The notes below the pieces were generated by a model that saw nothing but the letters and a program-made list of their open reading frames with translations, was not told the DNA's origin and did not search any database. A stretch of 64,000 nt of DNA. Source: Pseudomonadales bacterium (GTDB taxonomy: Bacteria; Pseudomonadota; Gammaproteobacteria; Pseudomonadales; Pseudohongiellaceae). Every line of letters starts with the position of its first letter. Within the stretch, counting starts at the first letter, position 1. Positions 28,786 to 36,149 of the stretch are shown here, one piece after another. The DNA lies in the NCBI GenBank assembly GCA_023257655.1, contig JALRBQ010000027.1, positions 1 to 64,000 of the forward strand. Direction: 5' to 3'. The position numbers were made by a program, and so were the translations under genes.

Positions 28786-29481
28786 ATGAGTCGCCGAATC
28801 GCAATCGTCGAAGATGAAGCTGCCATCCGCGAAAACTACGCCGATGTGTTGCGCAAGCAAGGTTATGAAGTTCAGACTTACGCCAATCGCAAAGATGCGA
28901 TGCTGGCGTTTGACATCAGATTGCCAAATCTCGCAATCATTGATATTGGGCTGGAGAATGAAATCGATGGCGGGTTTACACTGTGCCAGTCTCTGCGTTC
29001 ACTGTCCGATACACTGCCAATCATTTTCCTGACGGCACGTGACAATGATTTCGATACGGTGAGTGGCCTGCGAATGGGCGCTGATGACTATCTGACGAAA
29101 GACATCAGCCTTCCGCATCTAAGCGCACGTATTGCGGCCTTGTTCCGACGCCTCGATGTAATCGATCAACCGCCCTCTCCGGAAAATCTGCTGCAGCGTG
29201 GCAAGCTGTCACTCGATATTGGTCGCTTGACCGTGCAATGGGAGAATCAGCCAGTCCCGCTCACCGTCACCGAGTTCTGGATGGTTCACGCGTTGACTAA
29301 ATTCCCCGGGCACGTCAAAAGTCGCCAGGTGCTGATGCAGGAATCAAAAATATTTGTCGACGGCAGCACGATAACTTCGCACATCAAACGCATCCGCAAA
29401 AAATTCATGCAACTCGATGCCAGTTTCGATTGTATCGAAACGGTCTACGGCATGGGTTATCGTTGGAACATCGCCCAATAA
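28786..29481 (+). CDS. pdsR: Dedicated sortase system response regulator (OmpR family)
   Basis: DNA-binding response regulator of 231 residues. The receiver domain (1-120) has the acidic pair Asp10/Glu11, phosphoacceptor Asp53 (LAIIDIGLE), and switch residues in FLTARDND and TKDISLPHLSAR. The winged-helix output domain (about 140-231) ends with HIKRIRKKFMQLDASFDCIETVYGMGYRW. The unusual IDIGLENEIDGGFTLCQ around the phosphorylation site matches the sortase-linked regulators I know. It is followed after 22 bases by its kinase. Targets are presumably pdsO and whatever surface protein the system controls. Confidence 0.85.
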   Translation: MSRRIAIVEDEAAIRENYADVLRKQGYEVQTYANRKDAMLAFDIRLPNLAIIDIGLENEIDGGFTLCQSLRSLSDTLPIIFLTARDNDFDTVSGLRMGADDYLTKDISLPHLSARIAALFRRLDVIDQPPSPENLLQRGKLSLDIGRLTVQWENQPVPLTVTEFWMVHALTKFPGHVKSRQVLMQESKIFVDGSTITSHIKRIRKKFMQLDASFDCIETVYGMGYRWNIAQ

Positions 29482-29503
29482 CTGCGCTCCGGGAAACGCT
29501 TGA

Positions 29504-31687
29504 ATGAGCCATTCATTCAAAAATCCGTTTGGCATTCGCTTTCAACTGGTATTTTTGTCCAGTTTTTTGCTGGTGATTCCGTGGCTGGGTTATCGCTACA
29601 TTCTCGAAATGGAGCAATACCTTCGGCGCGGTCAGGAACAGACGATTCTCGGGACGGCACAGGCGCTGGCGACGGCTTTGAACGAACGCCCAGAACTCTT
29701 CGACGAGGGCAGTTACAGCCCGGCGCGGCGCAGCGAAGACTTGTACGTCTATCCCATCTTCTCGCCGCTGTCACTCGATGATGGTTCGCTCGATGACTGG
29801 GGCTCCTATCAGCAGTACGAAGTGGCGTACGGGTATCGGGACTATATTCGCACACCACTCAACCCGTCCCGGTACTACCAGAATGAAAGCTCGCTGCAGT
29901 TCAAGACGATGGTCGGAGAACACGACGGCTCACTGTATGCCTACTTCAAGGTTACCGACGACAAGATCATCTACCGCAGTCGCGATGCCTTGAGTGTGAA
30001 CCGAAGTGATTTCCTGCACATTGCGCTGCTGGGACGGAACGGCGAGGCCGTGCACAACTATGTTATTGCGCCGCATGAGCCGGAGTTCCTGTATCCGTTC
30101 AGCGTCGATGACAATTTCGCCAACCCGATTTACGAGGACCGCATCAGTGGTCAGTGGTATGAGACGGAGTCAGGCTACGAGATCGAACTGCAGATTCCCA
30201 TGGACATGCTGGGAGATCGGCTGGGGTTCGCAATTTTCGATGTGGATGACCAGAAAACCCGGACCATGAATACGGTCGTCGCCACCTACAAGGCGGCCGA
30301 TGCGGAACATCTCGGATCTCTCCGCATTCCGACACCTGAGATCGATCGCATCGTGGCGGGCATGGGGCACAACAATTCCCGCATTCAGGTTGTGGATCGC
30401 AGCGGGCGCGTATTGCTCACCGTGGGCGATATTCAGACGGCGACTGGACTTGCTCTTGCCAGTCCCATAACCCAGGAAAAGGTGAATAAATATTGGCTCT
30501 TTGTCCAGAATCGCATTCTGGATCCGATTTACTACCAGATTCTCACAAAGCCCAGTAACGATTTTATCGACGAGCTCTACTCCGATGTCACGCGAGAAGG
30601 CGCGCATATTGATGCAGCCTTGCAGGGACGCGCCTTCACCCAGTTCCGCACACTCTCTGACACCGACACACGTCTGCTGGAGGCTGCCCATCCGATACTC
30701 GCCGATGGCGAAGTCATGGGCGCAGTCGTGGTCGACCAAAACATGAACGGACTGCGGACGTTCAGAAACCAGGCACTCGAAACCCTGTTCAATACCATAC
30801 TCGCCGTCATGCTGTTTGTCGCCCTCGGATTGTTCCTGTTCGCCTCACGGATTTCAAATCGCATCCGCGGATTGCGCAACCAGGCAGAGAATATCATCGA
30901 TGAGACCGGCAGAATTCGTAACACGATCGTTGCTTCACGCAACTCGGATGAGATTGGTGATTTGTCGCGAAGCTTCTCCAGCATCGTCGAACGACTGACG
31001 CAGTACACCAGTTACCTTGAGAACATGTCATCACGGTTGTCACATGAGTTGCGAACACCCGTTACGGTCGTGCGATCGTCTCTGGAAAACCTCGGTTTGA
31101 CGGCCAAGGACAAGGAATCGGCGGTCTATATCGAGCGGGCGGAGGAAGGCATCAGTCGTCTTAACCTGATTCTAACAAACATGAGTGAAGCGACGCGTCT
31201 GGAGCAGATGCTACAGACTTCAGAGAAGGAGAAGATCGATCTGGGTGCGGTGCTCAATGGCTGTGTCGAAGGATACCGTTTGGCTTATCCGGAATCCGAG
31301 TTCCAGCTCGATATTCCCGAGTACCCGGTAAATATCAACGGCGTGCCCGAATACATTGCGCAATTATTGGACAAGTTGATCGCAAACGCCGTCGAATTTT
31401 CCTATCCCGACCAGCCGATCGTGCTCTTCTGTCGGGCTTTGCGCGATCACGCCGTGTTCAAGGTTGCCAACGCCGGGCCGTATCTGCCGGAAGAGATGAA
31501 GGGGCGTCTATTCGACTCCATGATTTCGGTGCGACCCCAGGAAAAGCAGAAGCAACCGCATCTCGGTATGGGCCTGCATATCGCACGCATTATCACGGAT
31601 TTTCATGGCGGGCATATCAAGGCGGATAACCGCGAAGATCAGGAAGGAGCGGTAATCACCGTCGTCATTCCGCAGTTTTATCGATAA
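29504..31687 (+). CDS. pdsS: Dedicated sortase system sensor histidine kinase
   Basis: Inner-membrane histidine kinase, 727 residues. TM1 lies at about 13-31, followed by the family-specific IPWLGYRYILEMEQYLRRGQ and a large periplasmic region to about 425, part of which resembles a carbohydrate-binding beta-sandwich (YAYFKVTDD, LHIALLG, YEIELQIPMDMLGDRLGFAIFDVDD). TM2 is LFNTILAVMLFVALGLFLFA, followed by HAMP, a HisKA domain with His514 (RLSHELRTPV) and a HATPase domain with a variant N-box (KLIANAVEFS), NAGP and LGMGLHIAR. It matches the kinase of the marine proteobacterial dedicated sortase system. No sortase or LPXTG-type substrate gene lies on either side. Confidence 0.85.
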   Translation: MSHSFKNPFGIRFQLVFLSSFLLVIPWLGYRYILEMEQYLRRGQEQTILGTAQALATALNERPELFDEGSYSPARRSEDLYVYPIFSPLSLDDGSLDDWGSYQQYEVAYGYRDYIRTPLNPSRYYQNESSLQFKTMVGEHDGSLYAYFKVTDDKIIYRSRDALSVNRSDFLHIALLGRNGEAVHNYVIAPHEPEFLYPFSVDDNFANPIYEDRISGQWYETESGYEIELQIPMDMLGDRLGFAIFDVDDQKTRTMNTVVATYKAADAEHLGSLRIPTPEIDRIVAGMGHNNSRIQVVDRSGRVLLTVGDIQTATGLALASPITQEKVNKYWLFVQNRILDPIYYQILTKPSNDFIDELYSDVTREGAHIDAALQGRAFTQFRTLSDTDTRLLEAAHPILADGEVMGAVVVDQNMNGLRTFRNQALETLFNTILAVMLFVALGLFLFASRISNRIRGLRNQAENIIDETGRIRNTIVASRNSDEIGDLSRSFSSIVERLTQYTSYLENMSSRLSHELRTPVTVVRSSLENLGLTAKDKESAVYIERAEEGISRLNLILTNMSEATRLEQMLQTSEKEKIDLGAVLNGCVEGYRLAYPESEFQLDIPEYPVNINGVPEYIAQLLDKLIANAVEFSYPDQPIVLFCRALRDHAVFKVANAGPYLPEEMKGRLFDSMISVRPQEKQKQPHLGMGLHIARIITDFHGGHIKADNREDQEGAVITVVIPQFYR

Positions 31688-31750
31688 GGGTTGCACAGCC
31701 ATGCGTGCTGACGGGACGGCGGCGGCGACACAGGGCGCGCACCTTCGAGA

Positions 31751-32326
31751 CTAGCTGGAGGCGTCGGGTCCTGTGTAGTATTTCGGCGCGTTTTCCTTGA
31801 CCACGGGCGAATCAGTCGACCAGGCGTGACAGGTATCGAGTACTACCGGCCGTTTATCTGATTTGCCTACATCCGAATCCGCCTTGTTCTGTCGATGACG
31901 CAGCAGCGGCCAGATGGTCTGCATGGCCACAGTCGCCATCGGGAACAACAACTCGGTGAGGTGTGTACATCCATCGACACCACCAACCTTCTGTCTGATC
32001 GCCTTGCGCCAACCCAGGCCCATTTTGATCCCAATCAACGCCTTGTAATTCAGTGTGATCTCGGGGCAGATCTTGAAGGGGCTGTTGTCAGTAACGGCGA
32101 TCACATCACGAATTACAAAATCATCATCGATCGTAACGCGCAACAACATCTCGTGCAGTGGAGTGCCAACCGCGACCGTCCCTCGCCAGTTGTTCTTGAA
32201 CTCGTAGGTCTTCGTATCGGTCATATGGGCTTCAATGTCCCACATGCCGTCGTCACGTTCGAATCCGCGGTAATTGATCGCGCGGGTATGGACGTGTTTT
32301 CGTGATGTTGCTGCTGGCAATGGCAT
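31751..32326 (-). CDS. DUF2889 family protein
   Basis: Protein of 191 residues matching the uncharacterised DUF2889 family. It begins with HTRAINYRGFERDDGMWDIEAHMTDTKTY, continues with PLHEMLLRVTIDDDFVIRDV and carries GCTHLTELL near 140. Conserved acids, His and Cys suggest a metal- or ligand-binding site, but no activity is established to my knowledge. The start ATG at 32326 is inside a conserved region, so little or nothing is missing. A perfect TATAAT on this strand lies 111 bases upstream. No operon partner. Confidence 0.8.
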   Translation of the reverse strand: MPLPAATSRKHVHTRAINYRGFERDDGMWDIEAHMTDTKTYEFKNNWRGTVAVGTPLHEMLLRVTIDDDFVIRDVIAVTDNSPFKICPEITLNYKALIGIKMGLGWRKAIRQKVGGVDGCTHLTELLFPMATVAMQTIWPLLRHRQNKADSDVGKSDKRPVVLDTCHAWSTDSPVVKENAPKYYTGPDASS

Positions 32327-32436
32327 GGTTGTACCTGTGACTGTGGAGGCGGTCAGATGATCCTGAAGCTGGAGAATTGGGCGCTTGCGTGTATCGAACG
32401 GATTGGCGGGACCGAACGGCCAGCCCCAAGCGCGCC

Positions 32437-32442
32437 ATTATA
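32437..32442 (-). promoter_or_regulatory. Candidate -10 element of the DUF2889 gene
   Basis: The minus strand reads TATAAT within gggttataatggc, a perfect -10 hexamer. The start codon is 111 bases downstream, which implies a leader of about 100 bases. No strong -35 was found. Confidence 0.4.
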
Positions 32443-32484
32443 ACCCAGATTGTTTTAATTGTGGGCCTGATAAATTGGTTGGGG

Positions 32485-32490
32485 CATAAT
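32485..32490 (+). promoter_or_regulatory. Candidate -10 element of ppiC
   Basis: CATAAT in the block TGGGGCATAATG (32480-32491), 35 bases before the ppiC start. The same 12 bases occur upstream of thiC (21705-21716). The -35 is not clear. Confidence 0.4.
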
Positions 32491-32525
32491 GCACGACTCG
32501 ATTGAATCTACAGAGGAACATCACC

Positions 32526-32804
32526 ATGGCTATAGCTAGCGCACGCCACATACTGGTCAGTACAGAAGCGGAATGCCTCGCATTGAAAAACAGAATCGAT
32601 GCCGGCGAAGACTTTGCCGATATCGCCCGCGCCTATTCGCAATGTCCGTCAAAGGCGCAGGGTGGTGATCTCGGTCAGTTCGGCCCGGGCATGATGGTCA
32701 GGGAGTTTGATGAAGTCGTATTCAGTGCCGATGTCAATACACTACAGGGGCCGGTCAAGACCCAGTTTGGGTATCATTTGCTGGAAGTAACCAGCCGCAG
32801 TTAA
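32526..32804 (+). CDS. ppiC: Parvulin-type peptidyl-prolyl isomerase
   Basis: Single-domain rotamase of 92 residues (E. coli PpiC is 93), catalysing cis-trans isomerisation of Xaa-Pro bonds in the cytoplasm. The start at ATG 32526 follows GAGGAACATC; a longer frame from 32502 adds eight residues without family support. Parvulin motifs include ASARHILV, GEDFADIARAYSQCPSK, GGDLGQFGPGMMVREFDEVVF and TQFGYHLLEV, with the active-site His residues near 8 and 85. It has no signal peptide, so it is not SurA or PpiD. Followed by a 15-bp repeat pair and arsC. Confidence 0.95.
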   Translation: MAIASARHILVSTEAECLALKNRIDAGEDFADIARAYSQCPSKAQGGDLGQFGPGMMVREFDEVVFSADVNTLQGPVKTQFGYHLLEVTSRS

Positions 32805-32810
32805 CGCGAC

Positions 32811-32840
32811 TGGATGTAACTTTACTTGATGTAACTCTAC
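32811..32840. repeat. 15-bp tandem repeat, two units, upstream of arsC
   Basis: tggatgtaactttac (32811-32825) and ttgatgtaactctac (32826-32840) match at 13 of 15 bases and end directly before the AGGTGG ribosome-binding site of the next gene. Same style as the other arrays in the window, only shorter. Confidence 0.75.
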
Positions 32841-32852
32841 AGGTGGATTCCT

Positions 32853-33293
32853 TTGCACTTGCTCTTTCTCTGTACCGGTAATTCCTGTCGATCGCAGATG
32901 GCAGAAGGCTGGGCCAGGGCTTTGGCAGAGACGGTTACACCGGATTTTCCTGTAACTGTGAGCTCGGCTGGCATCGAAACCCACGGTCTGAATGCCCGCG
33001 CAGTGCGCAGCATGAGTCGCCACGGTATCGACATTTCAGGACAGCGCTCCAAGTTGCTCACAGACAAGATGTTGGAATCAGCCGATCTTGTCGTGAGCGT
33101 ATGCTCACATGCAGACGCGAATTGTCCGCTGTTGCCGGGCCATGTGGCGCGGCGCCATCTGCCCTTTCCTGACCCGGCACAAGCGCAGGGTGATGAGGCT
33201 CAGATTACGGCGCATTTCGATGCGGTGTGCCTGCAGATCAAGCAGGGTGTCACCGATTTGCTCTCGGAATTGGCCGCACAACAGCGGAGATAA
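32853..33293 (+). CDS. arsC: Arsenate reductase/low-molecular-weight phosphatase, thioredoxin-coupled ArsC type
   Basis: LMW tyrosine-phosphatase-fold protein of 146 residues. The P-loop CTGNSCR (Cys7, Cys12, Arg13) starts the catalytic site. The redox pair Cys84 and Cys91 (VCSHADANC), spaced like Cys82/Cys89 of Staphylococcus aureus ArsC, is what separates arsenate reductases from phosphatases, and IETHGLNARAV and FPDPA are also shared. The start is TTG at 32853 behind AGGTGG. No arsR, arsB or acr3 gene lies nearby, so arsenite export must be encoded elsewhere. It ends six bases before nudF, suggesting co-transcription. Confidence 0.85.
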   Translation: MHLLFLCTGNSCRSQMAEGWARALAETVTPDFPVTVSSAGIETHGLNARAVRSMSRHGIDISGQRSKLLTDKMLESADLVVSVCSHADANCPLLPGHVARRHLPFPDPAQAQGDEAQITAHFDAVCLQIKQGVTDLLSELAAQQRR

Positions 33294-33298
33294 ATGAT

Positions 33299-33928
33299 AT
33301 GGAAGCGCTGGATAGCCCCTTTCAACCAGACGACATCGACATTCAGTCCCGCACCACCAGCCATTCCGGGTTCCTGCGCATCGATACGCTGCGTCTGCGA
33401 CATCGACTCTTCGATGGTGGCTGGAGCGACAACATGCAGCGCGAACTGCTGGTCCGGCCACCCGCGGTCGGGGTGCTACTGTTTGATCCGGTGCGCGATG
33501 AAATCGTACTGGTCAGGCAATTTCGTATCGGTGTGCTCGATGAGGATAATGACAAGTGGTTGCTCGAACTCGTTGCGGGTATGGTCGATCCAGGCGAGGC
33601 CCCGCTGGAAGTAGCAAGACGCGAAGCACAGGAAGAAGCCGATTGTAGTCCCGCCGATCTGGTCGCCATCGGAGAGTATTACAATAGTCCGGGAATCAGC
33701 AGTGAAAAGATCAGTTTGTTTTGTGGCCGTGTGGACGCTCGCTCGCTGGGGGGAGTGCACGGGCTCGCAGCGGAACATGAAGACATCGAAGTCGTCGTGT
33801 TGAGCGCCGAGACTGTCTATGAGGCAGTCAGGACCGGGCGTATCAATAACGCCATGACCATAATCGCAGTGCAATGGTTGCAATTGCATAAGGCCACGCT
33901 ACTCGCGGGCTGGAGCAGCCCGGCCTAG
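33299..33928 (+). CDS. nudF: ADP-ribose pyrophosphatase (Nudix)
   Basis: Hydrolyses ADP-ribose to AMP and ribose 5-phosphate. It has 209 residues from the ATG at 33299 (E. coli NudF is also 209); the upstream extension to 33227 lies inside arsC. The Nudix box runs G-x5-E-x7-R-E-x2-E-E around residues 96-118 (GMVDPGEAPLEVARREAQEEADC), with Asp where the usual Gly stands after EEA. The residues after it, YYNSPGISSEKISLF, match the ADP-ribose subfamily. It opens the conserved nudF-yqiB-cpdA-yqiA-parE run. Confidence 0.92.
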   Translation: MEALDSPFQPDDIDIQSRTTSHSGFLRIDTLRLRHRLFDGGWSDNMQRELLVRPPAVGVLLFDPVRDEIVLVRQFRIGVLDEDNDKWLLELVAGMVDPGEAPLEVARREAQEEADCSPADLVAIGEYYNSPGISSEKISLFCGRVDARSLGGVHGLAAEHEDIEVVVLSAETVYEAVRTGRINNAMTIIAVQWLQLHKATLLAGWSSPA

Positions 33929-34085
33929 CACGAATCCCGGGCCCCTACAAACCAATTAAGTTGGGCGATTAGCTCGCAATAATGCAGTAAATGGTTACAA
34001 TTACCTGAACTGGATGCGAACAGTATCTATTTTAAATCAGGAATTATCCGATAAGATCAGAATCAAGGGCTCTTTGTTAACGATT

Positions 34086-34655
34086 ATGGCTAGGGGTAAC
34101 TACAGCATCGATTTGATCAGGCAGATGGCTGAGTGTGATGCGAATTACATACGTCTGCTCAAACTCGTCCCACAGCTGCAGGCATACAAAGACCGGTCTT
34201 TCATCGAATACGCATTGCAGCCTACCGATCGTCTCGATCAATCCCCGGCGCAACACCCCACTCTCGAATTGGAACCTGAGAAACACCTGGAAGGATTGGC
34301 TTCAGAATTCTGTATTGCCGAGCGCGGTTATGATGAAGAGAACGTAACTGTCACAATCAGGATTCTGGAAGCGTTTAAATATACGACGACTCTGGAGATT
34401 ATTCAGAAGCCGGAATTCAGGCAGTGGATGACAAACCCGTCCATGCTCGTTCGGGTTTATCATGATGCAAGTACTGCAGAGGTGATTTCCTATCAGGGTC
34501 ACCGAAATTTGCAAGCTCGTTACGCGCAACCGAATCCGTCGATGTATCACGCGGATGAAAAAATGCAGGTGAATCAATTTTTGGGAGAATGGCTGACACA
34601 CTGTCTAAATGTTGGGCGTAGCCTGAAAAAGCCAGACTTGTTACTAAACAGTTAA
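34086..34655 (+). CDS. yqiB: DUF1249 protein (YqiB)
   Basis: Uncharacterised cytoplasmic protein of about 189 residues if started at ATG 34086; ATG 34014 is an alternative and neither has a clear ribosome-binding site. It is longer than E. coli YqiB (140), with an insertion or divergent segment around 50-80. The family core is plain: DLIRQMAECDANYIRLLKLVP, YTTTLEIIQ, PSMLVRVYHDASTAEVISYQ, ARYAQPNPSMYHADEKMQVNQFLGEWLTHCL. Its place between nudF and cpdA is conserved in gammaproteobacteria. Function unknown. Confidence 0.85.
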   Translation: MARGNYSIDLIRQMAECDANYIRLLKLVPQLQAYKDRSFIEYALQPTDRLDQSPAQHPTLELEPEKHLEGLASEFCIAERGYDEENVTVTIRILEAFKYTTTLEIIQKPEFRQWMTNPSMLVRVYHDASTAEVISYQGHRNLQARYAQPNPSMYHADEKMQVNQFLGEWLTHCLNVGRSLKKPDLLLNS

Positions 34656-34675
34656 CCAGCATCTGCATAGAAGTC

Positions 34676-35494
34676 ATGACTCTGATGACTACACAAAATT
34701 CGATCAATATTGTGCAAATCACCGATACTCATTTGTATGGTCGGTCGAGTGGCACGTTGTTGAAAATGAATACTGCAGACAGTCTCGCCCGGGTCATCCA
34801 GAAGATGACCGAAAAAGAAAAAAAAATCGACCTTATTCTTGCAACGGGTGACATCGCCCAGGATGCCTCACAAGTTGCCTATGAAAATTTTGTAGACATT
34901 ATCGATGCGCTGAAGATTCCGTTTCGATGGATACCCGGCAATCACGACGATGTTGCTATCATGCATCAGGTCGGTGCTGGCAAAGAGATCAATGAGAAAC
35001 TGGTAACGATCAACAATTGGTTGATCATCATGCTGGACAGTCACATACAGGGACAGGTACATGGTCGACTCTCCGAATCGGAAATGGAATTCCTGAAATG
35101 GAGTCTGCAAACTGCTGACGAATCTGACACGATAGAGCACTGCCTGATATGCCTGCATCATAACCCGGTACCGGGTACCGCCGGCTGGATGCGCGACATT
35201 GGTCTCGAGAACGGTCAGGAGTTCTTCCAGACCATCGCGGCGTTTCCCAAGGTGAGAAGTGTGGTTTACGCCCACATCCATCAGGCGCTGGATTACATTC
35301 TGAATGGCGTGCGTTGCTTCTGCACACCATCTACCTGTATCCAGTTCAAGCCCAACGTCACCAATTTCACACTGGACAGACTCTGTCCTGGCTATCGCCG
35401 GCTGAAGCTGTCTGTCGATGGTTCCATCGATTCCGAGGTAATCCGCATCGATGGAGATGGTCTGGAAGCCGACTTCAGCAGCGGCGGTTATTAG
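34676..35494 (+). CDS. cpdA: 3',5'-cyclic-AMP phosphodiesterase
   Basis: Dinuclear metallophosphoesterase (class III PDE) that hydrolyses cAMP, lowering CRP/Vfr signalling. The 272 residues have the full metal set: Asp17 and His19 (ITDTHLYG), Asp59 (ATGDIAQD), Asn89-His90 (GNHDD), His in CLHHNP and the AHIH pair. It lies 20 bases after yqiB and overlaps yqiA by one base (TAGTG), so the two are translationally coupled. A protein with a decayed nucleotidyl-cyclase-like domain is encoded about 5 kb away, but it looks inactive and is not an obvious partner. Confidence 0.94.
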   Translation: MTLMTTQNSINIVQITDTHLYGRSSGTLLKMNTADSLARVIQKMTEKEKKIDLILATGDIAQDASQVAYENFVDIIDALKIPFRWIPGNHDDVAIMHQVGAGKEINEKLVTINNWLIIMLDSHIQGQVHGRLSESEMEFLKWSLQTADESDTIEHCLICLHHNPVPGTAGWMRDIGLENGQEFFQTIAAFPKVRSVVYAHIHQALDYILNGVRCFCTPSTCIQFKPNVTNFTLDRLCPGYRRLKLSVDGSIDSEVIRIDGDGLEADFSSGGY

Positions 35495-36096
35495 TGCCAA
35501 GACCGACCTTACTGCTGTACCTGCACGGGTTTCTCAGTTCGCCTCACTCACACAAGGCCACGCAGACCGCTGACTTTTGTGCGTCCAACGCTTCGATCGA
35601 TGTTCTGCTCATTCCCGAGTTACCCTGGGGCCCGGCAATCGCGCTGGAGTTTCTGCACACACAGATCCAGGATCACAGCGACAGCGATATCCTGCTGATT
35701 GGCAGCTCTCTCGGAGGATTTTATGCAAGCGTGCTCGCCGAGGAGTATAGTGTACCGGCGGCTCTTATCAATCCAGCCGTACGTCCCTGGGAATACTGGC
35801 GAACCCATCTTGGCCGCCATAAGCACTTTTACTCGGATGACACTCTGGAAGTGACAGAACAACACGTCGCCGAGCTCAGGCAAATGGACAAAGGCCAGGT
35901 GAGTCAACCGGACAATTTCCTGCTACTGGTCGAGACGGGTGATGAAACTCTGGACTGTCGTCGTGCCCTGGATTGTTTCGCCGAGTCACCGAAAATCGTC
36001 AGGGAAGGCGGCAGCCACAGCTATGAAAATTATGCCGCGGATTTGCCCGCAATCATCGAGTTTCTGCTATCAAGAATCGACAAATCTGCGCGATAA
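35494..36096 (+). CDS. yqiA: YqiA/UPF0227 family esterase
   Basis: Small alpha/beta hydrolase with esterase activity in E. coli. The start is GTG at 35494, overlapping the cpdA stop, giving 200 residues (E. coli YqiA 193); the longer frame from 35314 lies inside cpdA. Motifs: LLLYLHGFLSSPHSHKA near the start, nucleophile elbow GSSLGG, INPAVRPWEYW, then VETGDETLDCRRA with the acid and EGGSHSYENY with the catalytic His. It precedes parE by 53 bases, as in E. coli and Pseudomonas. Confidence 0.93.
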   Translation: MPRPTLLLYLHGFLSSPHSHKATQTADFCASNASIDVLLIPELPWGPAIALEFLHTQIQDHSDSDILLIGSSLGGFYASVLAEEYSVPAALINPAVRPWEYWRTHLGRHKHFYSDDTLEVTEQHVAELRQMDKGQVSQPDNFLLLVETGDETLDCRRALDCFAESPKIVREGGSHSYENYAADLPAIIEFLLSRIDKSAR

Positions 36097-36149
36097 AATA
36101 CTATTCGATTGCTGTCACTGTTGCACTCCCTCTGCTTTGAGATTTATCC

